DNA of 64,000 nt from UBA7359 sp964523895 (GTDB taxonomy: Bacteria; Pseudomonadota; Gammaproteobacteria; Eutrophobiales; Eutrophobiaceae), in the NCBI GenBank assembly GCA_964523895.1, contig CAZGBJ010000008.1, positions 38,406 through 102,405 of the forward strand, read 5' to 3'. The position numbers and the translations under genes were made by a program. Shown piece by piece: positions 1 through 8,344 of the stretch. Under the pieces are notes generated by a model that saw only the letters and a program-made list of their open reading frames with translations, was not told the DNA's origin and did no database searches. Each line of letters starts with the position of its first letter. Positions within the stretch are counted from its first letter, which is position 1.

Positions 1-35
1 ACACCAATGATAGAAAGATGATCAATTAACATACA

Positions 36-1139
36 TTACTTACTCAATATTTTAGCTAATTCATTTATAAAACGGCTATTTTCTGATTCCATTCCAATAC
101 TGATACGCAAGTGATTCGGCATACCGTAATTTGCAATAGGACGCACAATAATACCTCTCTTAAGTAAAGCCTGATAAATATCATCTGCGGGTTGTTCAAA
201 ATCAACACAAATAAAATTGCCTTTAGAAGGTATAAATTCCAGACCCATATCATCAAATGCCAGTACTAACTGTTTCATACCTGACTGATTCACTTCAACA
301 CTGCGTTCAATATACTGCACATCTTGTAATGCTGTTTCTGCTGCAATTAAAGCCAGACTGTTGTTATTAAACGGCTGACGAACTCGATTTAATAGATTAG
401 CAATATCCGGATGAGATAAAGCATAACCAATACGCAAACCTGCTAACCCATATGCCTTGGAAAAAGTTCTGGTAATAATCAAGTTTTTAAAATCATTCAA
501 CCATAAACTGCCATCAGGATAATTTTCTTCGCTTATTGCATATTCAAAATAAGCTTCATCAAGCAAAACAATCACATGATCTGGAACATTCTCCAGCATG
601 TTTCTCAAGTCCGAGCTATTTAGCCATGTCCCTGTTGGATTGTTTGGATTAGCAATAAATATTAAGCGTGTTTTATCAGTAATCGCATCCTGCATCGCTG
701 GCAAATCGTGTCCCCAGTCATTTGCAGGAACAACAACATGCTCTGCACCAACCGCTTGCGTTACTATCGGATAAACCGCAAAAGAATGTTGTGAATAAAT
801 AACCTGGTGTTCACTCGTTACAAAAGCGCGAGCAACCATTTCCAGAACATCATTCGAACCATTGCCTAATGTAATCTTATCTGGTTCAACATTATGTTTG
901 TCAGCAAGTACTTTTTTTAAACTGAAGCCATTTCCGTCCGGATAGCGTGACAGATCTTTTGTTGATGCAATCGCATCCAATACAATTTGACTTGGACCTA
1001 AAGGATTTTCATTCGAAGCAAGCTTAATTATTTCATCCAGGCCCAATTCACGCTGTAATTCTTCAATAGGTTTGCCTGCATGGTAGGGCTGAAGACCAGC
1101 AACGCCTTTTGTCGCAAGACCAAGTAAATCACAAGACAT
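36..1139 (-). CDS. hisC: Histidinol-phosphate aminotransferase
   Basis: Class I/II PLP-dependent aminotransferase that interconverts imidazole acetol phosphate and histidinol phosphate in histidine biosynthesis; paralogues beside pheA often also act on aromatic substrates. The 367-residue length is normal. Visible hallmarks are LASNENPLGPS near residue 40 (substrate loop), NPNNPTG near 166, LDEAYFEY near 193 and the PLP-lysine motif TFSKAYGLAGLRIGY near 228. It ends with the conserved RISIG segment. It lies 29 bp downstream of pheA on the same strand, as in pseudomonads where hisC2 follows pheA, so co-transcription and an aromatic role (phenylalanine/tyrosine transamination) are plausible. 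Which substrate dominates cannot be decided from sequence. Confidence 0.93.
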   Translation of the reverse strand: MSCDLLGLATKGVAGLQPYHAGKPIEELQRELGLDEIIKLASNENPLGPSQIVLDAIASTKDLSRYPDGNGFSLKKVLADKHNVEPDKITLGNGSNDVLEMVARAFVTSEHQVIYSQHSFAVYPIVTQAVGAEHVVVPANDWGHDLPAMQDAITDKTRLIFIANPNNPTGTWLNSSDLRNMLENVPDHVIVLLDEAYFEYAISEENYPDGSLWLNDFKNLIITRTFSKAYGLAGLRIGYALSHPDIANLLNRVRQPFNNNSLALIAAETALQDVQYIERSVEVNQSGMKQLVLAFDDMGLEFIPSKGNFICVDFEQPADDIYQALLKRGIIVRPIANYGMPNHLRISIGMESENSRFINELAKILSK

Positions 1140-1168
1140 ACAAATAAAATCCTGAAAATTCGATATTT

Positions 1169-2254
1169 TTAGAGTACAGCTCTTGGATAAGAGCCAAGCA
1201 ATTTAACCATTGCTGCACAACTTTCCAGTTTAGACAAAGCTTTTTTTACAGATTTATCTTCTGCGTGTCCTTCAATATCGACGAAAAAAACATAAGCCCA
1301 CATTTCACGTCGAGAAGGCCTGGATTCAATACGAGTCATGCTAACACCATTATCAGCGAAACAACTTAGCATTTTATGTAATGCGCCCGGTTTGTTTGGC
1401 GCAGAAAAAATTAATGAGGTCTTGTCATTTCCACTAGCCGAACACATAGCCTTGCCTATAACAAGAAAGCGCGTTGTATTGTCGGGTTCGTCTTCGATGT
1501 TATTAGCAAGGTTATTCAACTCATAAAGGTCGCCTGCTGCTTCGCTTGCGATTGCCGCAACATGTTTTTCTGAACCAGCCAGTCGTGCTGCTTCTGCATT
1601 ACTCGCGACAGAAAGTCGTTCGGCTTTCATTAAATGTGTATCTAGCCATGCACGACACTGTGCTAATGCTTGCTGATGTGCATAAATTCGATTTATATCA
1701 TTAAGCGTTTCATCTTTACTTAATAAATGATGATGAATACGTAACTCTACTTCACCGCATATCTTCAAACTCGAATCATTCAGCATATCCAGAGTATGGT
1801 TAACGACGCCTTCGATCGAATTTTCAATCGGTACCACACCATAATTTGAAGCGCCCGATTCTACTTCCCGGAAAACCTGATCAATACTTCCGAACGCAGA
1901 GGTATTAACTGAATGGCCAAAATGCTTAAGTGCAGCAGATTGTGTGAATGTTCCTTCAGGACCAAGATAAGCAATATCCAATGCCTGCTCCAATGCCAAA
2001 CAGGCCGACATAATTTCACGAAACAAGCGCGCCATTTCTTCTTCAGATAATGGTCCCTTATTCTGTTCAATTACTTTTCTCAATACCTGAGCCTCGCGCT
2101 CAGGACGATAGAATACAACCGATTCTGACGAAGTATTTTTAACTTCGGCAACTTGCTGCGCGAAACGCGCACGCTGACTAATCAGATCAAGCAGTTGCTT
2201 GTCTAATGCATCAATATCGTCACGTAATTGATCCAGATTTTTCTTATCGCTCAT
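1169..2254 (-). CDS. pheA: Bifunctional chorismate mutase / prephenate dehydratase
   Basis: P-protein that converts chorismate to prephenate and then phenylpyruvate, the committed steps of phenylalanine synthesis. Residues 1-90 form an AroQ-type helical chorismate mutase (LRDDIDALDKQLLDLISQRA). Residues about 92-270 are the prephenate dehydratase, starting at IAYLGPEGTFTQSAA and carrying the catalytic NTTRFLVIG motif. The C-terminal ACT regulatory domain has GALHKML and IESRPSR, the phenylalanine-binding signatures, so feedback inhibition by phenylalanine is expected. Length (361) matches the family. In related genomes serC lies immediately upstream; here only a serC stub remains in that gap. 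Confidence 0.96.
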   Translation of the reverse strand: MSDKKNLDQLRDDIDALDKQLLDLISQRARFAQQVAEVKNTSSESVVFYRPEREAQVLRKVIEQNKGPLSEEEMARLFREIMSACLALEQALDIAYLGPEGTFTQSAALKHFGHSVNTSAFGSIDQVFREVESGASNYGVVPIENSIEGVVNHTLDMLNDSSLKICGEVELRIHHHLLSKDETLNDINRIYAHQQALAQCRAWLDTHLMKAERLSVASNAEAARLAGSEKHVAAIASEAAGDLYELNNLANNIEDEPDNTTRFLVIGKAMCSASGNDKTSLIFSAPNKPGALHKMLSCFADNGVSMTRIESRPSRREMWAYVFFVDIEGHAEDKSVKKALSKLESCAAMVKLLGSYPRAVL

Positions 2255-2287
2255 TGGCTCAGATTTCTTCTAGTTAGTTTGTTCTTT

Positions 2288-2398
2288 CTAATACTGTGTC
2301 CGTTCAAATTCCTGCATAAAACCGACTAGCTGTTTTACAGCTGATTCAGGCATTGCATTATATAGACTCGCACGCATACCACCAGCCAAACGATGCCA
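2288..2398 (-). pseudogene. serC: serC 3' remnant (phosphoserine aminotransferase, truncated)
   Basis: Reading the minus strand in one frame gives a peptide that starts H-R-L-A-G-G-M-R-A-S-L-Y-N-A-M-P and ends F-M-Q-E-F-E-R-T-Q-Y, stop (TAG) at 2288-2290. This is the characteristic C-terminus of phosphoserine aminotransferase SerC (family pattern GHRxxGGMRASxYNAMP…LxxFMxxFE). Immediately upstream (2399-2401) the frame hits a stop, and the 66 bp up to the end of gyrA contain no more serC. About 320 codons are therefore missing. The position between gyrA and pheA is exactly where serC sits in pseudomonad-type gene order, supporting a deletion at this locus rather than an insertion of a fragment. 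Confidence 0.85.
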
Positions 2399-2467
2399 TT
2401 ATAAACATCAAGAATAGCTAAATATGAGCCTCAAAGGTTAGAAAAAACCAGGAGAGAAATAAACGAA

Positions 2468-5047
2468 TCAGGATTTTTGTTCTTCTTGGCTATCATCGTC
2501 ATCAGCTATTTCAACAATGCGCTCCAATCCTGCCAAATGCTCCGTTTCATTAAGGTTAACCAATCTAACCCCTTGGGTATTGCGACCAAACACGGAGATT
2601 TCGCTAACAGGCGTCCTGATTAATGTACCTTGATCACTAATCAACATGATTTCATCTTCATTCTCAACCGCGACCGCACCAACAACAGAACCATTTCGTT
2701 CTGATACCTGAATTGAAATAACGCCAACACCACCACGAGATTTTTGTGGATAATCTTCAACAGCGGTACGTTTACCATAACCATTTTCAGTCGCCGTTAA
2801 TATTGTTGTTTCATTGCTTTCAACAATAATCAGAGAAATTACTTTTTGACCTTCACTTAGTCTAATACCCCGAACACCTTTTGCTGTTCGACCCATGACC
2901 CGAACATGTGATTCGGGGAAGCGAACAACCTTACCTGCATTGCTAAACAACATAATGTCATGTTCACCGTCAGTAATTTCAACACCTATCAATCTGTTGC
3001 CTTCAACCAGTTCAATCGCACGCTTACCGCTGGCTCTTGGACGAGAAAATTCAGTTAACGATGTTTTCTTTACGGTTCCATTTTCAGTCGCCATAAAGAC
3101 AAACTTGTCTTCATCATATTCCCTGATTGGCAAAATGGCATTGATCTGTTCACCATCTTCCAACGGTAATAAATTAATGATGGGTTTGCCTCGCGCTGAA
3201 CGACTAGCCTGAGGTAATTCATACACTTTCAGCCAATACAATTTACCGCGACTTGAAAAACACAATATCGTGTCATGCGTACTGGCTATAAATAATTTAT
3301 CAATGAAATCTTCATTTTTAACCGCAGTTGCAGACTTACCTCGTCCGCCACGTCGTTGTGAACGATAGGTGTCAATTGGTTGTGATTTGGCATAACCGGC
3401 ATGGGATAAGGTAACAACAACATCCTCTTCCGTAATTAAATCCTGCATACTCAAATCTTGCTGTGTATGAACTATTTCAGTTTTTCGTTCATCACCATAC
3501 CGCTCTAGAATGACTTCTAATTCTTCGCGTATGACCAACATTAATCGTTCGGGTCGAGAAAGAATATCGAGTAAATCGGCAATTGTTTCTAATAAATCAC
3601 CATACTCTTTCAGTATTTTATCTTTTTCCAGCCCCGTTAATTTTTGTAAGCGTAATTCGAGAATGGCTTGTGCTTGCTCTGGAGATAAATGATAACCGTC
3701 ATCAGCCAAACCATATTCGCTAGGTAAATTATCAGGTCGTGAAGAATCAGCACCCGAACGTTCTAGCATCTCGACAACAGCATCCGATGCCCAGGTCTCA
3801 GCTAATAAAGCAACTTTGGCATCAGCAGGACTTGCTGATTGCTTAATTAACGCTATAACCGGATCAATATTCGCCAATGCGACCGCCTGACCTTCTAATA
3901 TATGTGCACGAGCGCGAGCTTTGCGTAATTCAAAAATAGTTCGACGTGTCACGACTTCGCGACGATGGCTAATAAAGGCTTCTAATAAATCCTTCAAATT
4001 CATCAACCGCGGTCGATTGTCGGCTAGTGCAACGATATTGATACCGAAAACCGATTGCATTTGGGTAAACTTATACAAGTTATTCAACATAACTTCTGCT
4101 ACTTCACCGCGGCGCAATTCAATAACAACACGCATGCCATCTTTATCTGATTCATCACGTAATTCTCTTACGCCACTAATCTTTTTATCCTTAACCAACT
4201 CCGCAATTTTTTCGACCAAACGTGCTTTATTAACCTGATAAGGCAATTCTGTAATTATAATTTTACTGCCTGAATCATGTTCTTCGATATTAGCTCGGGC
4301 ACGAACATAGATTTTGCCACGGCCTGTTTCATAAGCTTCCTTGATACCGGATGAACCGTTAATAATCGCAGCGGTTGGAAAATCAGGCCCGGGAATATGT
4401 TGCATCAAATCCTGTATGGTAGAATCAGGATTATCAATTAAGGCTAAACAAGCAGAAACGACTTCCGACATATTATGCGGCGGAATATTGGTTGCCATAC
4501 CTACAGCAATACCGCTGGAGCCATTAACCAATAAATTCGGAATCCGGGTCGGCATAACCACGGGTTCATGCTCGGAACCATCGTAATTAGGGGCAAAATC
4601 AACTGTTTCTTTATCTAGATCTTCTAAAATCTCATGCGCAATTCGTGACATACGCACTTCGGTATATCGCATTGCTGCAGGGGAATCACCATCAACCGAG
4701 CCAAAGTTACCTTGCCCGTCTACTAGCATATAACGCAAGGAAAAAGGCTGGGCCATACGTACCATCGTATCGTAGACAGCCGTATCGCCATGGGGGTGAT
4801 ATTTACCAATAACATCACCGACAACGCGGGCTGATTTTTTATAGGGTTTATTGTAGTCATTACCCATTTCTTTCATCGCAAATAAAACACGACGATGCAC
4901 AGGTTTTAGGCCATCACGCACATCAGGCAGAGCCCGACCGACGATAACGCTCATAGCGTAATCCATATAGGACTGCCGCATTTCGTCTTCTATATTGACG
5001 TGGGAAAGGTCGCGCGCGAAATCAAACTCGCTATCAGAATTAGACAT
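2468..5047 (-). CDS. gyrA: DNA gyrase subunit A
   Basis: The breakage/reunion subunit of the GyrA2GyrB2 type II topoisomerase that introduces negative supercoils. The 859-residue protein has the winged-helix/tower core with catalytic Tyr128 in AAMRYTEVRMS, the fluoroquinolone-resistance segment KYHPHGDTAVYDT near 83-94, and the C-terminal beta-pinwheel with the QRRGGRGKSA GyrA-box near residue 560, needed for DNA wrapping. It ends in an acidic tail (DDDDSQEEQ), as in other gammaproteobacteria. At the two main quinolone positions it has Thr89 (E. coli Ser83) and Asp93 (Asp87), the wild-type state in species such as Pseudomonas aeruginosa. The gene is followed by the serC remnant and pheA. Confidence 0.98.
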   Translation of the reverse strand: MSNSDSEFDFARDLSHVNIEDEMRQSYMDYAMSVIVGRALPDVRDGLKPVHRRVLFAMKEMGNDYNKPYKKSARVVGDVIGKYHPHGDTAVYDTMVRMAQPFSLRYMLVDGQGNFGSVDGDSPAAMRYTEVRMSRIAHEILEDLDKETVDFAPNYDGSEHEPVVMPTRIPNLLVNGSSGIAVGMATNIPPHNMSEVVSACLALIDNPDSTIQDLMQHIPGPDFPTAAIINGSSGIKEAYETGRGKIYVRARANIEEHDSGSKIIITELPYQVNKARLVEKIAELVKDKKISGVRELRDESDKDGMRVVIELRRGEVAEVMLNNLYKFTQMQSVFGINIVALADNRPRLMNLKDLLEAFISHRREVVTRRTIFELRKARARAHILEGQAVALANIDPVIALIKQSASPADAKVALLAETWASDAVVEMLERSGADSSRPDNLPSEYGLADDGYHLSPEQAQAILELRLQKLTGLEKDKILKEYGDLLETIADLLDILSRPERLMLVIREELEVILERYGDERKTEIVHTQQDLSMQDLITEEDVVVTLSHAGYAKSQPIDTYRSQRRGGRGKSATAVKNEDFIDKLFIASTHDTILCFSSRGKLYWLKVYELPQASRSARGKPIINLLPLEDGEQINAILPIREYDEDKFVFMATENGTVKKTSLTEFSRPRASGKRAIELVEGNRLIGVEITDGEHDIMLFSNAGKVVRFPESHVRVMGRTAKGVRGIRLSEGQKVISLIIVESNETTILTATENGYGKRTAVEDYPQKSRGGVGVISIQVSERNGSVVGAVAVENEDEIMLISDQGTLIRTPVSEISVFGRNTQGVRLVNLNETEHLAGLERIVEIADDDDSQEEQKS

Positions 5048-5169
5048 AAATCATTGATGGAAAAGGGGGTAAAAAACGCCTTATACTTGTAATTATTTAA
5101 AGGCAGAATTCTATCATATTTCGGTTATTTACCCTACTTTTTTTTTGCTTTTAAGCTACTGATTTTAAA

Positions 5170-6231
5170 TCAAATTTTACCAAAAATTGCAAGCATTTTT
5201 TCAGCGTCAGGATCTTGCACAATTCCCTTTTCGGTAACAATGACATCGACCAGTTTTGCCGGCGTAATATCGAAGGCAGGATTGATAGCTTCAATGTCAT
5301 TTGGAGCGACTCGAGTACCATTAAACTCGGTAATTTCCTCTGTATTTCTATACTCAATCGGAATGTCTTCACCTGATTGAATTTGCATATCCACTGTCGA
5401 AGATGGCGCAACAACCATTACTTTTACACCATGAAATTTTGCCGATACGGCATGTGAGTATGTACCAATCTTATTGGCAATATCACCATTCGCTGCAATG
5501 CGATCTGAGCCAACAATTAACCAATCAATATCACCCGTTTTCATCAGACTGGAAACAGCAGAATCAATCACCAGACACACGGGAATATTATCTTGCTGAC
5601 ATTCCCAACTACTTAAACGCGCCCCTTGCATCCAGGGTCGTGTTTCTGATGAATAGACTTTACTGATTAATCCATTCTTGTATGCCGTTCTAATCACGCC
5701 TAACGCCGTACCGTAACCACCCGTAGCTAATGCGCCTGCATTACAGTGTGTGACTACCTGACTAGCTGGATTTATTAAATTTGCACCGAGACGTCCCATT
5801 TCATGATTTGCAGCAATATCTTCATCATGAATTTGTATCGCTACTTTTAATAAAGCAGGTTCTGGATCTCCTTCAATGGAATCAAATACCTTGCACATTT
5901 TAGCAATCGCCCAATTTAAATTGACCGCTGTGGGTCTTGAAGCAGAAAGAGTATTCAGATCGATTTTTATACTTTCACGCCAGCTATCCGTTGAAGCCTG
6001 ATAAGCCGAGCGCGCTGCTAGTACAACAGCATAAGCCGCAGCAATACCAATTGCGGGGGCGCCGCGAACAACCATATTTTTTATTGCATCTGCGACAGCA
6101 TCGCTTGACTCATAATCCAGATAAATGAGCTCTCCAGGCAATTTCCGCTGATCTAATAAGAGCAATTTTCCATCATTCCACTTAACAGCAGCAAATGATT
6201 CAGTAATGTTTTTTGAATTGTAAATTGTCAA
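5170..6231 (-). CDS. mtnA: S-methyl-5-thioribose-1-phosphate isomerase
   Basis: Isomerises methylthioribose 1-phosphate to methylthioribulose 1-phosphate in methionine salvage. The 353-residue protein has the family signatures VVRGAPAIGIAAAYA near residue 54, the catalytic cysteine in THCNAGALATGGYGTALG near 160 and the catalytic aspartate in VGSDRIAANGDIANKIGTY near 242. It is transcribed divergently from the MTA deaminase gene at 6307, with 75 bp between the two starts that must contain both promoters. This pairing matches Pseudomonas, where MTA is deaminated, phosphorolysed to methylthioribose 1-phosphate and then isomerised by MtnA. It lies upstream of gyrA on the same strand, separated by 122 bp. 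Confidence 0.95.
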   Translation of the reverse strand: MTIYNSKNITESFAAVKWNDGKLLLLDQRKLPGELIYLDYESSDAVADAIKNMVVRGAPAIGIAAAYAVVLAARSAYQASTDSWRESIKIDLNTLSASRPTAVNLNWAIAKMCKVFDSIEGDPEPALLKVAIQIHDEDIAANHEMGRLGANLINPASQVVTHCNAGALATGGYGTALGVIRTAYKNGLISKVYSSETRPWMQGARLSSWECQQDNIPVCLVIDSAVSSLMKTGDIDWLIVGSDRIAANGDIANKIGTYSHAVSAKFHGVKVMVVAPSSTVDMQIQSGEDIPIEYRNTEEITEFNGTRVAPNDIEAINPAFDITPAKLVDVIVTEKGIVQDPDAEKMLAIFGKI

Positions 6232-6306
6232 TGGTTATTCAGCCTTAATGAATTATCATAGTCTCTATATACTAACGCCTATATAAATGAAGGTACTTTT
6301 ATAGAG

Positions 6307-7617
6307 ATGAATGTTGATACCCTGATTCACGCCAAATGGATTATACCGGTTGAGCCGAAAAATACCGTCTATGAAAACCATTCAATCGCAATTAAAGACG
6401 GAAAAATAGAAGCATTACTATCCACCGACAAGGCACGTAGCAAGTTTACGGCAACGGAAGAACATAATCTGCAACAACACGCACTTATTCCCGGCTTAAT
6501 AAACGCGCATACGCATGCTGCAATGAATCTGTTTCGTGGTCTTGCGGATGATCTGCCATTAATGGATTGGCTCAATAATCATATCTGGCCTGCCGAACAA
6601 AAATGGGTTAATCCTGAGTTTGTTAAAGACGGTACTGAACTGGCCGTTGCTGAAATGATTCGTGGCGGCACAACCTGCTTTAACGATATGTACTTTTTTC
6701 CTGATCACACTGCCGAAGTTTGCACTCATATCGGCATGCGTGTTGTTGTTGGTTTAATCCTCATCGATTTCCCCACGGCCTGGGCCAATGATGCTGATGA
6801 GTATATTTTTAAAGGCGAACAAGTACGCGATACCTATCGTCATGACCCATTAATTAATACCGCCTTTGCCCCACACGCACCGTACACGGTTTCGGACGAG
6901 CCTTTAAAACGAATTAATGTATTAGCGGAAGAACTGGACGTACCCATTCACATGCATATTCATGAAACTGCTTTTGAAGTTGAACAAAGTATCGAACAAC
7001 ATGGCAAACGTCCTTTACAACGTTTATCCGAATTAGGACTATTGAGCTCACGCATGTTAGCCGTACACATGACGCAACTGGAAAAAACTGAAATTAAAGA
7101 ACTCGCTAAACTCGGCGTTAGCGTTGCACATTGCCCTGAATCAAATTTAAAACTTGCCAGTGGTTTTTGTCCTGTCGGCGATTTAATTAAAGCGGGCGTT
7201 AACGTTTGCCTCGGAACTGATGGTGTCGCCAGTAATAATGATCTCGATATGTTCGGTGAAATGCGTACCGCCGCCCTACTTGCTAAAGGCGTTGCCAACG
7301 ATAGCACTTGTCTCGATGCACATAACACATTAAAGATGGCAACACTCAATGGTGCGAAAGCACTGGGATTGGATGAATCAGTAGGCTCACTAAAAAAAGG
7401 TAAACAAGCCGACATCGTTGCCATTAATCTCGATCAACTTGAAACCGCTCCTCTGTACGAACCTGTATCGCAAATTATTTATTCCGGTAATAGACAACAA
7501 GTCAGTGACGTTTGGATATCAGGAAAACAATTGCTAAAGAATAGAGAGCTAACAACAATAGAATATTCGAAGTTGATGGAAAAAGCGAAAGAATGGGAAG
7601 TTAAGATTAAAGGGTAA
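6307..7617 (+). CDS. mtaD: 5-methylthioadenosine / S-adenosylhomocysteine deaminase (TRZ/ATZ family)
   Basis: Amidohydrolase-superfamily deaminase; the best assignment is deamination of 5'-methylthioadenosine, feeding MtnA in methionine salvage, because it is divergent from mtnA as in Pseudomonas. Visible metal ligands are the HxH of GLINAHTHAAMN near residue 66, the histidine in HMHIHETAFEVE near 217, one in AVHMTQL near 254 and the aspartate in CLGTDGVASNNDLDM near 302. The full length of 436 residues is typical. The family also contains N-ethylammeline chlorohydrolase, formerly the default name, but gene context favours MTA/SAH deaminase. The usual next neighbour ubiG is absent; a repeat-rich gap follows instead. 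Confidence 0.88.
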   Translation: MNVDTLIHAKWIIPVEPKNTVYENHSIAIKDGKIEALLSTDKARSKFTATEEHNLQQHALIPGLINAHTHAAMNLFRGLADDLPLMDWLNNHIWPAEQKWVNPEFVKDGTELAVAEMIRGGTTCFNDMYFFPDHTAEVCTHIGMRVVVGLILIDFPTAWANDADEYIFKGEQVRDTYRHDPLINTAFAPHAPYTVSDEPLKRINVLAEELDVPIHMHIHETAFEVEQSIEQHGKRPLQRLSELGLLSSRMLAVHMTQLEKTEIKELAKLGVSVAHCPESNLKLASGFCPVGDLIKAGVNVCLGTDGVASNNDLDMFGEMRTAALLAKGVANDSTCLDAHNTLKMATLNGAKALGLDESVGSLKKGKQADIVAINLDQLETAPLYEPVSQIIYSGNRQQVSDVWISGKQLLKNRELTTIEYSKLMEKAKEWEVKIKG

Positions 7618-7922
7618 TTTTAATTCATTCGTCCTTCTTAACATTTGTTTCGCTTATAACAGCGAGTCACTTTTTCAGACAAAAAAGTAACCAAAACGTC
7701 TTTTCCCTAATGTCATGGCCTACGGCTCCCTTCGCAAGTCATCAGTTACTACGGGTCGCGCATACATTCATCCCTGAATGGATGCACTCAATTGTGCGTC
7801 CATGCACAATTGCCCCTCGTTACTGCTCACTTCCTCAGCATGCCATACGGGATTAAAACTCGTGACATCCAATTGATTACCTAATCGATTATGCTCTACA
7901 TATTACGGCTTGCATAATACCC
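7618..7922. repeat. Gene-free, hairpin-rich intergenic region after mtaD
   Basis: No gene is supported here. Three inverted repeats are visible: 7666-7691 (GTCACTTTTT, 5-nt loop, then AAAAAAGTAAC; one mismatch), 7765-7780 (CATTCA TCCC TGAATG) and 7789-7812 (CAATTGTGC, 6-nt loop, GCACAATTG, perfect). The first could terminate mtaD. The rest of the block (7690-7860) is more GC-rich than its surroundings and looks like a dispersed non-coding repeat; that is an inference, since only one copy lies in this window. Confidence 0.5.
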
Positions 7923-7964
7923 GTGAAACCCTTAAATTATCGACTATTACTAGTGGCTAATATT

Positions 7965-8261
7965 ATGAAAAAGAAACTAACTCCAATTCATCCGGGTGAA
8001 ATTTTACTCGAAGATTTTATGCGCCCTAAAGAGATCAGCATTAACCGACTGGCGCGTGACATTGTTGTGCCACCAAACAGAATCAGTGAAATTGTAAATG
8101 GAAAACGAGGCATTAGTGCCGATACAGCTCTTAGACTAGGACAATACTTCTCCGTCTCACCAGAGACATGGCTAGGTATGCAAGCAGATTATGATTTACG
8201 TGTTGCAAGAAACGCTATTGGTAAAGAAGTTAAAAAAAGAGTCCATCCCTATGCAGCATAG
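7965..8261 (+). CDS. HigA-family addiction-module antitoxin / XRE regulator (solitary)
   Basis: A 98-residue helix-turn-helix protein. It begins LTPIHPGEILLEDF, the near-invariant opening of the HigA antitoxin family (VapI-like XRE), followed by the HTH (SINRLARDIVVPPNRISEIVNGKRGISADTA region, residues about 28-58) and the conserved WLGMQADYDLRVA. ATG at 7965 is chosen because the family starts just before this motif; a GTG at 7923 would add 14 unrelated residues. HigB toxins are normally encoded directly upstream, but I find no HigB-like reading frame in 7618-7964. It may be an orphan antitoxin or regulate the DUF262 gene that follows 83 bp downstream. Confidence 0.82.
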   Translation: MKKKLTPIHPGEILLEDFMRPKEISINRLARDIVVPPNRISEIVNGKRGISADTALRLGQYFSVSPETWLGMQADYDLRVARNAIGKEVKKRVHPYAA

Positions 8262-8276
8262 TAATTACAAATAAAT

Positions 8277-8297
8277 TCAAGGTTCAAGACACGACCC
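8277..8297 (+). repeat. Left arm of 21-bp inverted repeat flanking the DUF262 gene
   Basis: The 21 bases here (containing TTCAAGACACGACCC) match the reverse complement of 10040-10060 at 20 of 21 positions. The arm lies between the higA stop and the DUF262 start. The bases after it (8296-8340) can be read as a short open frame ending IENWIKKR and stop, possibly a scrap of a lost coding sequence. Confidence 0.75.
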
Positions 8298-8344
8298 TAA
8301 AGATATTAGTAAAATCGAAAATTGGATTAAAAAGAGATAATAAA

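Noticed and set aside
2700..5047. Quinolone-resistance mutations in gyrA
   Set aside because: Thr89 and Asp93 are the wild-type states seen in susceptible pseudomonads; no resistance change is supported.
7618..7964. HigB toxin upstream of the HigA-type gene
   Set aside because: No plus-strand frame with the RelE/HigB pattern was found in this interval.
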